The notes under the pieces: generated by a model
The model's input: only the letters and a program-made list of their open reading frames with translations
What the model was told of the DNA's origin: nothing
Database searches by the model: none
Shown here: positions 52,996-60,708 of the stretch, in pieces
Layout of the letters: each line of letters begins with the position of its first letter
How positions within the stretch are numbered: position 1 is the first letter of the stretch
Translations under genes and position numbers: made by a program
Assembly (NCBI GenBank): GCA_963841885.1
Contig: CAWJEK010000032.1
Coordinates: 1-64,000 of the forward strand
Source of the DNA: Bog-756 sp963841885
GTDB taxonomy: Bacteria; Actinomycetota; Acidimicrobiia; Acidimicrobiales; RAAP-2
Length of the DNA: 64,000 bases
Direction of reading: 5' to 3'

Positions 52996-54207
52996 GTGGA
53001 CTTCGCCCTGGCACCAGAAGACGAAGCGTTCCGCGACGAACTGCGGGCGTGGCTGGATGAACACCTCGAACCGTTCCTGGCCAGCGAGGAGCTGGCCGAC
53101 GACGGCGCCATGTCGACCGAGAAGGCGCAACAGCGCCGGGCGGCGTGGCAACGGGTCCTGAACGAGGGCCGGTGGGCCGCCGTGCACTGGCCCGTCGAGC
53201 ACAACGGGCGGGGCGCCACCGCCATGCAGCGCATCATCTACTCCGAGGTGATGTCCGAGTACCGGACGCCCGGACTGGCCAACCCCAACGGGCTCTGGCA
53301 GATCGGTCCGATGATCATCGCCTGGGGCACCGAGGAACAGAAGGCGCGCTGGCTCCCGTGCATCCTCGACGCATCCGAGCACTGGTGTCAGGGCTTCTCC
53401 GAGCCTGACGCCGGCAACGACCTGGCCAACCTCCGGACCACCGCCATCCGGGACGGTGACGGCTATGTGGTCAACGGACAGAAGATCTGGATCTCCACCG
53501 CCCACCTGGCCCGGTGGGGACTCTTCCTGCTCCGCACCGACCCCACCGCCATCGAGCGCGGGGCCAAGCACGAGGGCATCACCGCCTTCATCGTGGACAT
53601 GCACACCCCGGGCATCGAGGTCCGGCCCATCCGCGACATGACGGGTGAGGAGATGTTCAACGAGGTCTACTTCACCGACGCGCACCTCCCCCTCGACAGC
53701 CGGCTCGGCGGCGAGGGGGAGGGCTGGATGGTGGCGATGGGCACCCTCGGCCACGAGCGGGTGGGCATCGCCGGCCAGATCTCGAACCTGGCCGCCGACC
53801 TGCGGGCCATGGTCATGGCGGCGCGGTCGGTCAACCCCGCCGCCCTCGAGGACCCCTCCATCCAGGAGCGGTTGGCCCGGGCCTGGACCGACATCGAGCT
53901 GGCCCGGTTGCTGACCCTGCGGGCCCTCTCCAAGATCATCAAGGGCGAGAAGAACTGGCCCGAGGTGCCCTTCGCCAAGCTGCAGTGGTCGGAACTCGCC
54001 CAGACGCTGGCCGACCTGGCCGTCGACCTGCTCGGGCCGGTCGGGCTGCTGGCCCGGGGCGGACCGGACACCGTCGACCGGGGCAAGTGGACACGGCTGT
54101 ACGCCTTCCAGCGCTACAGCACCATCGGCGGGGGTTCGACCGAGGTCCAGAAGAACATCATCGCCGACCGCGCCATCCGGCTGCCCGGCCAGGCCCGCAC
54201 CTCCTGA
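52996..54207 (+). CDS. Acyl-CoA dehydrogenase, FadE29-like catalytic partner
   Basis: A 403-residue dehydrogenase. DFALAPEDEAFRDELRAWLD opens it; FAD contacts are in WCQGFSEPDAGNDLANLRTT and NGQKIWISTAHLARWGLFLL; the C terminus is FQRYSTIGGGSTEVQKNIIA. The plan matches the FAD-binding subunit of mycobacterial alpha2beta2 FadE heterotetramers (FadE28/29 type). The usual partner gene is adjacent in mycobacteria; here it is divergent at 51830-52906. It heads a rightward run with a thiolase, crotonase and SDR. Confidence 0.87.
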   Translation: MDFALAPEDEAFRDELRAWLDEHLEPFLASEELADDGAMSTEKAQQRRAAWQRVLNEGRWAAVHWPVEHNGRGATAMQRIIYSEVMSEYRTPGLANPNGLWQIGPMIIAWGTEEQKARWLPCILDASEHWCQGFSEPDAGNDLANLRTTAIRDGDGYVVNGQKIWISTAHLARWGLFLLRTDPTAIERGAKHEGITAFIVDMHTPGIEVRPIRDMTGEEMFNEVYFTDAHLPLDSRLGGEGEGWMVAMGTLGHERVGIAGQISNLAADLRAMVMAARSVNPAALEDPSIQERLARAWTDIELARLLTLRALSKIIKGEKNWPEVPFAKLQWSELAQTLADLAVDLLGPVGLLARGGPDTVDRGKWTRLYAFQRYSTIGGGSTEVQKNIIADRAIRLPGQARTS

Positions 54208-54215
54208 GCACGGCG

Positions 54216-55655
54216 GTGTCCGTCGACCCGCGGGTCCCGTGCATCATCGGCGCGTCCCGCCGCACCTGGCGCGACCGGACGGCCCCCGAGCCGCTCGAGC
54301 TGTGGGAGGCGGTGGCCCGCGCCGCCGCCGCTGACGCCGGAGCCCCCGACGCCCTGCGTTCGCTGCAGAGTCTGCAGGTCGTCTACTGCCAGTCCTGGGA
54401 GTACGACGATCCGTGCGGACGACTCGCCACCCGGCTGGGCGCGGACCCGGCCCACCGGGTCTACTCGGGGATCGGAGGGTCGGTGCCGGTCCGGCTGGTC
54501 GCCGACGCCGCCGGGGCGATGGCCCGCGGCGAGCTCGAACTCGCCCTCGTCGTCGGGGGCGAGGCGTTGGCGACCCGGCGCCACCTGGCCGAGCCGGCCT
54601 GGTCGCACCCGCCGGCCGAGCCCACGCCCTTCCCGATCACCCTCGACCGCGACGAGGCGGCCAACGGCATCTTCCAGGCCTACCTCACCTTCGCCCTGTT
54701 GGACACCGCCCGGCGGGCCGACCTCGGACACACCCTGGACGACCACCGTCGGGAGCTCGGCGAGCTGCTCGCCCCCCTGACCCGGGTGGCGGCGTCCCAG
54801 CCCGAGTACGCCTGGTTCCCGGTGGCCCGGACGGCCGACGAGATCACCACCCCGTCGGCGGACAACCGCCGGGTGGCCACCCCCTACACCAAGCTGATGA
54901 CGGCGATCATGGACGTCGACATGGCGGCCGCCGTGCTGGTGGCGACGGCCGCCGAGGCCGACCGCCTGGGCGTGCCCGACGACCGACGGGTGTACCTGCG
55001 GGGACTCGGATCCGCCGACGAACCGCCCGCCCTGGCCTCCCGGCCCGACCTCGGGCGCTCGCCGGCCCTGGCCGCGGCGGTGGACGCCGCCCTCGGCGGC
55101 GTCCCCGTCGACGACGTGGCCCACCTCGACCTGTATTCGTGCTTCGCCAGCTCCCTGTCGTTCGCCTCGGACGCCCTCGGCCTCGCCCCGGGCCGGAGCC
55201 TGACCGTCACCGGGGGCCTCCCCTACCACGGGGGTCCGGGCAGCAACTACGGCACCCACGCCCTGGCCGCCATGACCGAGGCCCTGCGCACCGACCCCGG
55301 CTCGATGGGCCTGGTGACCGGCATCGGCATGCACATGGAGCACCACAGCGCCTCGTTGTGGTCGACCCGGCCCGGTGACCCGGCCGGAGTGGTCGCCGGG
55401 GCCCCGTCCCCGACCGGCGGTCCTCCGAACGGCGTGCCGGTGGAGTCGGGCGCCGAGGGCCCGGCCACCGTCGTCACCTATTCCACCGAGTACGACCGCC
55501 ACGGGCCGACCTCGACCGCCCTGATCTGCGATCTGGCCGACGGCGGGCGCGCCTACGCCCGTCTGTCGGAGCCTCCGGACGAGGACGAGGATCTGTGCGG
55601 CACCACCGTCCACCTCACTCCCGGCCGCCGGGGCAGCCACACGGCGACCCGCTGA
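54216..55655 (+). CDS. Thiolase-like protein with extra C-terminal domain (TLP1 type)
   Basis: A 479-residue thiolase-superfamily protein. Residues 1-370 are the thiolase fold: ARGELELALVVGGEALATRR, VDDVAHLDLYSCFASSLSFA (Cys in the usual region) and TVTGGLPYHGGPGSNYGTHA. About 90 C-terminal residues (TVVTYSTEYDRHGPTSTALI onward) form an added beta-rich domain as in mycobacterial thiolase-like proteins of type 1. Function in those bacteria is lipid breakdown. It starts at GTG 54216, 8 bases after the dehydrogenase stop. Confidence 0.8.
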   Translation: MSVDPRVPCIIGASRRTWRDRTAPEPLELWEAVARAAAADAGAPDALRSLQSLQVVYCQSWEYDDPCGRLATRLGADPAHRVYSGIGGSVPVRLVADAAGAMARGELELALVVGGEALATRRHLAEPAWSHPPAEPTPFPITLDRDEAANGIFQAYLTFALLDTARRADLGHTLDDHRRELGELLAPLTRVAASQPEYAWFPVARTADEITTPSADNRRVATPYTKLMTAIMDVDMAAAVLVATAAEADRLGVPDDRRVYLRGLGSADEPPALASRPDLGRSPALAAAVDAALGGVPVDDVAHLDLYSCFASSLSFASDALGLAPGRSLTVTGGLPYHGGPGSNYGTHALAAMTEALRTDPGSMGLVTGIGMHMEHHSASLWSTRPGDPAGVVAGAPSPTGGPPNGVPVESGAEGPATVVTYSTEYDRHGPTSTALICDLADGGRAYARLSEPPDEDEDLCGTTVHLTPGRRGSHTATR

Positions 55656-55683
55656 CCACCGAAACCCCATCGAGAGGAGACCC

Positions 55684-56490
55684 GTGCCCATCCACTACGA
55701 GCCCGGTGACGATCACATCGTGAGGATCACCATCGACCGGCCCGAGGCCCGGAACGCTCTCGACATGGAGCACTTCGCCCTGCTCCGCCAGGCCTGGGAG
55801 CGCTTCGACGCCGACGACGGCGCCTGGGTGGCCATCGTCACCGGGGTCGGCCCGGACTTCTGTGTGGGCGCCGACCTCAAGACGTACATCCCGCAGATCA
55901 CCGCGCTCGCCGCCCGCATGAAGGACGGCGTCACCGAGATCGACGGGTACCGGCTGGACGACGGGGTCAAGGCCGTGCTCCGCAACGTGAAGCTGTACAA
56001 GCCGGTGATCGCCGCCGTCAACGGGACGTGCGTGGCGGGGGGCATGGAGATGCTGGGTGGTTGCGACCTCCGGGTGGCGGCCGACACCGCCACCTTCGGC
56101 GTGCTGGAGCCCAAGCGGGGCCTGTTCGCCGGCGGCGGCACCACGGTGCGCCTGCCCCGTCAGATCCCCTATCCGGCGGCCATGGAGATGCTGCTGTGCG
56201 CCGACCGGCTGTCGGCGCCGCGGGTGTTCGAGATGGGCCTGCTCAACGAGGTCTGCCCGCCCGAGCGCCTCCTCGAGCGGGCCGGGGACTACGCCCGCCG
56301 CATCACCGCCAACGGGCCGCTCGCCGTCCGCAAGACGAAGGAGTCGGTGCTGCGGGGCCTGGCCGTCGACATGCGGGAGGCCTACAAGATCGAGTCGTCC
56401 ATCTCGTCGGAGGTCTTCGCCAGCGAGGACGCCGTGGAGGGGCCCAGGGCCTTCGCCGAGAAGCGCGCCCCGCAGTGGAAGAACCGGTAG
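55684..56490 (+). CDS. Enoyl-CoA hydratase/isomerase (crotonase) family protein
   Basis: A 268-residue crotonase. DHIVRITIDRPEARNALDME is the N terminus; oxyanion-hole segments are GPDFCVGADLKTYIPQI and NGTCVAGGMEMLGGCDLRVA; the C terminus runs to FAEKRAPQWKNR. GAGAGGAG lies before GTG 55684. It follows the thiolase in the same direction and likely supplies the hydration step after the dehydrogenase pair. Confidence 0.88.
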   Translation: MPIHYEPGDDHIVRITIDRPEARNALDMEHFALLRQAWERFDADDGAWVAIVTGVGPDFCVGADLKTYIPQITALAARMKDGVTEIDGYRLDDGVKAVLRNVKLYKPVIAAVNGTCVAGGMEMLGGCDLRVAADTATFGVLEPKRGLFAGGGTTVRLPRQIPYPAAMEMLLCADRLSAPRVFEMGLLNEVCPPERLLERAGDYARRITANGPLAVRKTKESVLRGLAVDMREAYKIESSISSEVFASEDAVEGPRAFAEKRAPQWKNR

Positions 56491-56563
56491 TCGGGTTGGA
56501 AGCGCTGTCCGGGGAAGAGCCGATGGGGCGCCGGAGGACGGCGTCTCCGGCGGAGGAGGGAAC

Positions 56564-57373
56564 ATGACCGACGGGACCGGAACGTTCGACGGGTTGCGGG
56601 TGCTGATCACCGGGGGGTCGTCGGGCATCGGCGCCGGCCTCGCCGAGGCCTTCGCCCGACGGGGCGCCACGGTGGGCATCGTGGCCCGCCGGGAGGACCG
56701 GCTGGCCGACGTGCTCGCACGCTGCCGTGTCCATGCCCCCGACTCGGCCATGTGGGCCCTCGACCTCACCGACGACGCGGCGGTGGACCGACTGGCGGTC
56801 GAGGCCGTCGAGCAGCTCGGCGGGGTCGACATCCTGGTCAACAACGCCGGCATCCCGAAGCGGCGCCACGTGACCCGCCTCGACCCGGAGACGGTGGCGT
56901 CGGTCATGGCCGTCAACTACCTCTCGCCGGTCCGGCTCACACTCGCCCTGTTGCCCCACATGGTGGACCGCGGGTCCGGGCGCATCGTCAACGTCTCCTC
57001 GGTGGCGGCCCCGCTCAGCTCGCCGGGCGAGGCCGCCTACGACGCCTCCAAGGCAGCCCTCGCCGTCTTCTCGGAGGCGATGGCCGTCGACCTGTGGGAG
57101 ACGGGGGTGACCGTCACCGTCGTCTACCCGGGCGTGGTGGACACCGAGCTGTTCACGCTGCCCGACAACGACCCCTTCACCGGCGACGTCGAGGCGATTC
57201 CGGTGGCCGAGGCGGTGGAGACGATCCTGGACGGGATCACCGAGGGCGCCCTCTCCGTCTACGTACCCGCCTACTTCGCCGAGTTCGCCGCCCACAAGGC
57301 GAAGGACCCGGCCGGGTTCCTGGCCGGCACGGCCGCCTACGTGAAGTCCCGGTCGGAGGCGTCGCCCTCGTAG
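56564..57373 (+). CDS. Short-chain dehydrogenase/reductase
   Basis: A 269-residue SDR. The cofactor loop is VLITGGSSGIGAGLAEAFAR; NNAG is in VDILVNNAGIPKRR; the active site is NVSSVAAPLSSPGEAAYDAS followed by K (Ser, Tyr-x-x-x-Lys). GGAGGAGGG precedes ATG 56564. It could perform the 3-hydroxyacyl-CoA oxidation of the adjacent beta-oxidation genes, or act on another alcohol. Probably paralogous to the damaged SDR at 41972. Confidence 0.87.
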   Translation: MTDGTGTFDGLRVLITGGSSGIGAGLAEAFARRGATVGIVARREDRLADVLARCRVHAPDSAMWALDLTDDAAVDRLAVEAVEQLGGVDILVNNAGIPKRRHVTRLDPETVASVMAVNYLSPVRLTLALLPHMVDRGSGRIVNVSSVAAPLSSPGEAAYDASKAALAVFSEAMAVDLWETGVTVTVVYPGVVDTELFTLPDNDPFTGDVEAIPVAEAVETILDGITEGALSVYVPAYFAEFAAHKAKDPAGFLAGTAAYVKSRSEASPS

Positions 57374-57379
57374 GGGCCC

Positions 57380-57817
57380 CTATCCGGCGCCGGGGCGACC
57401 GTCCTCGTCCGGGCGGTCCAGGAACCAGGCACTGATGCCGGGCATGTTCGGCTCGAAGTCGCCGGGGACGGAGATGTTGAGGAAGCCGGCCCGGGTGGCG
57501 GTGCGGTTGGCGAAGTCGTGGGTCACGCCTCCCGGTGCCAGCACGAACGCCCCCTTCGGCGCCTCGAACCGTTCGTCGCCCACCTGGAAGGTGAACGTCC
57601 CCTCCAGCACGTAGAAGACGTCGTCCTCGGAGTGCGCGTGGGGACCCGGGCCCGCGGTGTGCGGCTCGAGCCACCACTCCGAGATCGAGTACCGGCCGGC
57701 GCTCTCGGCGCCGTCCGCCTTGAAGACGGCCTCGAGGCGACCCATCGGCCAGACCCGTCCCTCACCCGGCTGGAGCACGAATCCCGGCCGGGATCCCACC
57801 GGCGTCGGCTCGGTCAC
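57380..57817 (-). CDS. Cupin-domain protein
   Basis: A 145-residue single-domain cupin. Motif 1 is GPGPHAHSEDDVFYVLEG, with the two His and the Glu metal ligands; motif 2 is VLAPGGVTHDFANRT, with the third His. Such proteins are often isomerases, dioxygenases or sensors. It starts at GTG 57817 and converges with the SDR gene, 6 bases apart. Function not assignable. Confidence 0.83.
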   Translation of the reverse strand: MTEPTPVGSRPGFVLQPGEGRVWPMGRLEAVFKADGAESAGRYSISEWWLEPHTAGPGPHAHSEDDVFYVLEGTFTFQVGDERFEAPKGAFVLAPGGVTHDFANRTATRAGFLNISVPGDFEPNMPGISAWFLDRPDEDGRPGAG

Positions 57818-57854
57818 GCTCGCCTCCCTTCGACGGTCGCCCCGGCGGCGGGTG

Positions 57855-59048
57855 TCAGCCCAGTCGCTCGATCACGGTGGCGTTGGCCTGCCCGCCACCT
57901 TCGCACATGGTCTGGAAACCGTAGCGGCCGCCCGTGGCCTCCAGGTGGTTGATCAGGGTGGCGGCGAGCCGGACGCCGCTCGCCCCGAGAGGGTGGCCGA
58001 TGGCGATGGCGCCGCCGCACGGGTTGAGTACCGCCGGGTCCACCGGGAAGGCCCGTTGCCACATGAGCGGGATGGCGGCGAAGGCCTCGTTGCACTCCAC
58101 CGCGTCGAACTGGTCGATCGTCATGCCCGACCGGTCGAGCAGGCGCTGGGTGGCGGGGACCGGTGCCGACAGCACGATGGCGGCGTCGTCGGCGGCGACG
58201 GTGGCGTGGGCGAACCGGGCACGGATGGGCAGGCCCAGGCGCTCGGCCACCGATCGTTCGGCGATGAGCATGGCCGAGGCACCGTCCGTCATCTGTGAGG
58301 AGTTGCCGGCGGTGATGTCGGGGGCGGTGTCGGGCTCCCAGGACTGGGCGGGCGGGAGCCCGGCCAGCGACTCCATGGAGCCGTTACGACGGATACCCTC
58401 GTCGGTCTCGAGGCGGGCGCCCGTCAGCTTGCCGTCCTCGTCCTTCAGGGGGACGGGTACCGCCTCGCTGGCGAACCGGCCCTCGTCCCAGGCGGCGGCC
58501 GCCCGGCGATGGCTCTCGAGGGCGAATTCGTCCATCTCCTCGCGGGTGATCTTGTCGCGGTCGGCGAGCACCTGGGCCACCCGGAACTGGGCCCACAGGC
58601 GGCCGTCGATCTCCTCCAGGAAGGAGGGCGGGAACGGTCCGGTGCCACCGCGGGAGTTCGATGCCAGCGGCACCCGGCTCATGCTCTCGACGCCGCAGGC
58701 CACGACCAGGTCGTAGTGGCCGGCCACCACGCCGGCCGCCGCGAAGTGCATGGCCTGCTGGGACGATCCGCACTGGCGGTCGACGGTGGTGGCGGGCACC
58801 TTCTGGGGCAGCCCGGCCGCCACCCAACCGTTGCGGGTCACGTTGGTGCTCTGCTCCCCCACCTCGGTCACGCAGCCCCCGATGACGTCGTCCACCCGTT
58901 CGGGGTCGATACCGGTCCGTTCGACCAGCGAGGTCAGGGCGAAGCCCAGCAGGTCGACGGGGTGCCAGGTCGACAGGGCGCCCTTCCGCTTGCCCAGTGT
59001 CGTCCGCAGGACGTCCACCACCACCGCATCGCGTGCGTCGTCAGCCAT
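57855..59048 (-). CDS. Acetyl-CoA acyltransferase (3-ketoacyl-CoA thiolase)
   Basis: A 397-residue classical thiolase. The nucleophilic Cys is in TTVDRQCGSSQQAMHFAAAG near residue 92; NEAFAAIPLMW and GGAIAIGHPLGASGVR (His) and FQTMCEGGGQANATVIERL (second Cys) complete the active site. It cleaves 3-ketoacyl-CoA with CoA to give acetyl-CoA. Unlike the two thiolase-like proteins at 47014 and 54216, all catalytic residues are in place. AGGAGGAAT lies before ATG 59048. Confidence 0.92.
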   Translation of the reverse strand: MADDARDAVVVDVLRTTLGKRKGALSTWHPVDLLGFALTSLVERTGIDPERVDDVIGGCVTEVGEQSTNVTRNGWVAAGLPQKVPATTVDRQCGSSQQAMHFAAAGVVAGHYDLVVACGVESMSRVPLASNSRGGTGPFPPSFLEEIDGRLWAQFRVAQVLADRDKITREEMDEFALESHRRAAAAWDEGRFASEAVPVPLKDEDGKLTGARLETDEGIRRNGSMESLAGLPPAQSWEPDTAPDITAGNSSQMTDGASAMLIAERSVAERLGLPIRARFAHATVAADDAAIVLSAPVPATQRLLDRSGMTIDQFDAVECNEAFAAIPLMWQRAFPVDPAVLNPCGGAIAIGHPLGASGVRLAATLINHLEATGGRYGFQTMCEGGGQANATVIERLG

Positions 59049-59096
59049 GATTCCTCCTCGTCGTCTCGGTCCCCAGGCTACGGCTCCGCACCGGGA

Positions 59097-59933
59097 TCAT
59101 GTCCCGGGCTCGGCGACCGGTGAGGCGTCCGCCGTGACCGACGGCTCGTTCCCGGTGCCGCTGCGGCCGGGCAACCCGGCCACCGCGCGCTCACCCCTCG
59201 AGGCGAGGACGGCCTCGACAGCTGTGAGCGCGCCGTCGGCCGGACCGGCGTACGCCACCGAGCCGTGCTCCAGGACCACCGCCGTCGACGCGATCTCCAG
59301 GACCCGGTCGACCTGCTGCTCGACGATCAACAGGGCGGTGCCCGCCGTGTTGATGCGTCGCAGACCGTCGTAGACGGCGTCCATCATGACCGGGGCCAGG
59401 CCGAGCGAGATCTCGTCGGCCACCAGCAGGCGCGGCGGCGCCACCAGCACCTTGGCCAGGGACAGGATGCGCTGTTCACCGCCGGACAGCGTCCCGCCGT
59501 GCTGCTTGCGCCGGCTGCCGAGGATCGGGAACGACTCGTAGGCGCGGGCCAGGGCCTCGGGGACCTGCTTGCGACCGAGTTTCTGGCGGAACAGGACCTT
59601 CAGGTTCTCCTCCACCGTCAGGTCGGCGAAGACGCCCCGGCCCTCGGGCACGTGGGCGCACCCCAGTCGGGCGATCCGGTAGGTCGCCAGGCCGGTCACG
59701 TCGGTGCCGTCGACCCGCACGGTCCCCGCCGTCGTGGCCAGCAGTCCGGTGACCACGCGGGCCACCGTCGATTTGCCGGCCCCGTTGGAGCCGATCAGGG
59801 CGGTGATCCCTCCGGCCGGCACGGTGAAGCTCACGTCGAAGAGGGCCCGGTACGGACCGTAGGCGGCGGAGACGTGGCTGACCTCCAGGGCCGGTGCGCC
59901 GCCGGAGGTGTCGGAGGGGGGACCGGTGGTCAC
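59097..59933 (-). CDS. livF: Liv-type ABC transporter ATP-binding protein (LivF-like), third operon
   Basis: A 278-residue ATPase. Walker A is GSNGAGKST, signature LSGGEQRI, Walker B LLVADE then ISLGLAP, H-loop in LLIVEQQVDRVLE. It is closely similar to the LivF protein at 1807-2658 (YGPYRALFDVSFTV against YGPYEALFDVSLTV), showing that the two operons are paralogues. A 35-residue low-complexity tail ends the protein. GTG 59933 overlaps the livG stop. Confidence 0.9.
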   Translation of the reverse strand: MTTGPPSDTSGGAPALEVSHVSAAYGPYRALFDVSFTVPAGGITALIGSNGAGKSTVARVVTGLLATTAGTVRVDGTDVTGLATYRIARLGCAHVPEGRGVFADLTVEENLKVLFRQKLGRKQVPEALARAYESFPILGSRRKQHGGTLSGGEQRILSLAKVLVAPPRLLVADEISLGLAPVMMDAVYDGLRRINTAGTALLIVEQQVDRVLEIASTAVVLEHGSVAYAGPADGALTAVEAVLASRGERAVAGLPGRSGTGNEPSVTADASPVAEPGT

Positions 59934-60708
59934 GCCGTGATCCCCAGGTAGGCCGTCCGCACGGCCGGTTCGGCCATCACGGTGTCGAAGGTGCCCTCGG
60001 CGATCACCGTCCCGAGGTCCATGACGATGGCCCGGTCGACCACCTCGCCGACCATCCCCAGGTCGTGCTCGACGAGGAGCAGGGCCAGGCCCTGCTCCCG
60101 TTGGAGGGTGCGCAGCACCGAGGCCAGCTCCGCCGTCTCACGGACGTCGAGGCCCGACGACGGTTCGTCGGCCAGCAGGAGGACGGGGTCCGACACCAGG
60201 GCCCGGGCCAGCTCCACCAGTCGGCAGGACCCCAGCCCCAGGCTGGCCACCGGGACGTCCGCCTGCGCCCCGATGCCCACCAGCTCCAGCACCTCGTCCA
60301 CCTTCGCGTGTTCTGCGGGGGTGACCGAGCTCGATGTTGCACAGGTCGCGCCACAGTCGGCTCCGGCGGTGCCGGGCCCGGAGGGCCGCCACCAGGTGGT
60401 CGCGCACCGTCATGTCCGGAAAGACCTCGATCCGCTGGTAGGTCCGACCGACGCCGCGGCGGCGCCCGCTGGTAGGTGGGCAGTCCGAGGAGGTCCCTAC
60501 CCTCCAGGGTCACCGCCCCCCGCTCGGGGCGCAACTGGCCGCAGATGCAATTGAAGAGGGTCGTCTTGCCGGCTCCGTTGGGCCCGACCAGGCCGATACT
60601 CTCACCGGCACCGACCTCCATGGTCACGTCGTTGACCGCCAGGATCCCCCCGAACACCTTGGTGACCCCGGTCACCTGGAGCAGCGGACCGGCGCCGGGC
60701 TCAGCCAT
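59930..60708 (-). CDS. livG: Liv-type ABC transporter ATP-binding protein (LivG-like), third operon (two frameshifts)
   Basis: About 259 residues after repair. It reads GGILAVNDVTMEVGAGESIG, GPNGAGKTTLFNCICGQL (Walker A), LPTYQR, then after an extra base near 60470 RRGVGRTYQRIEVFPDMTVR and SRLWRDLCNIEL, then after an extra G near 60312 VTPAEHAKVDEVLELVGIGA. LGLGSCRLVELARALVSD is the divergent signature, LLLADEPSSGLD Walker B and LLVEHDLGMV the H-loop. ATG 60708 lies 8 bases inside the end of the permease gene. Both breaks are in short G runs. Confidence 0.85.
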
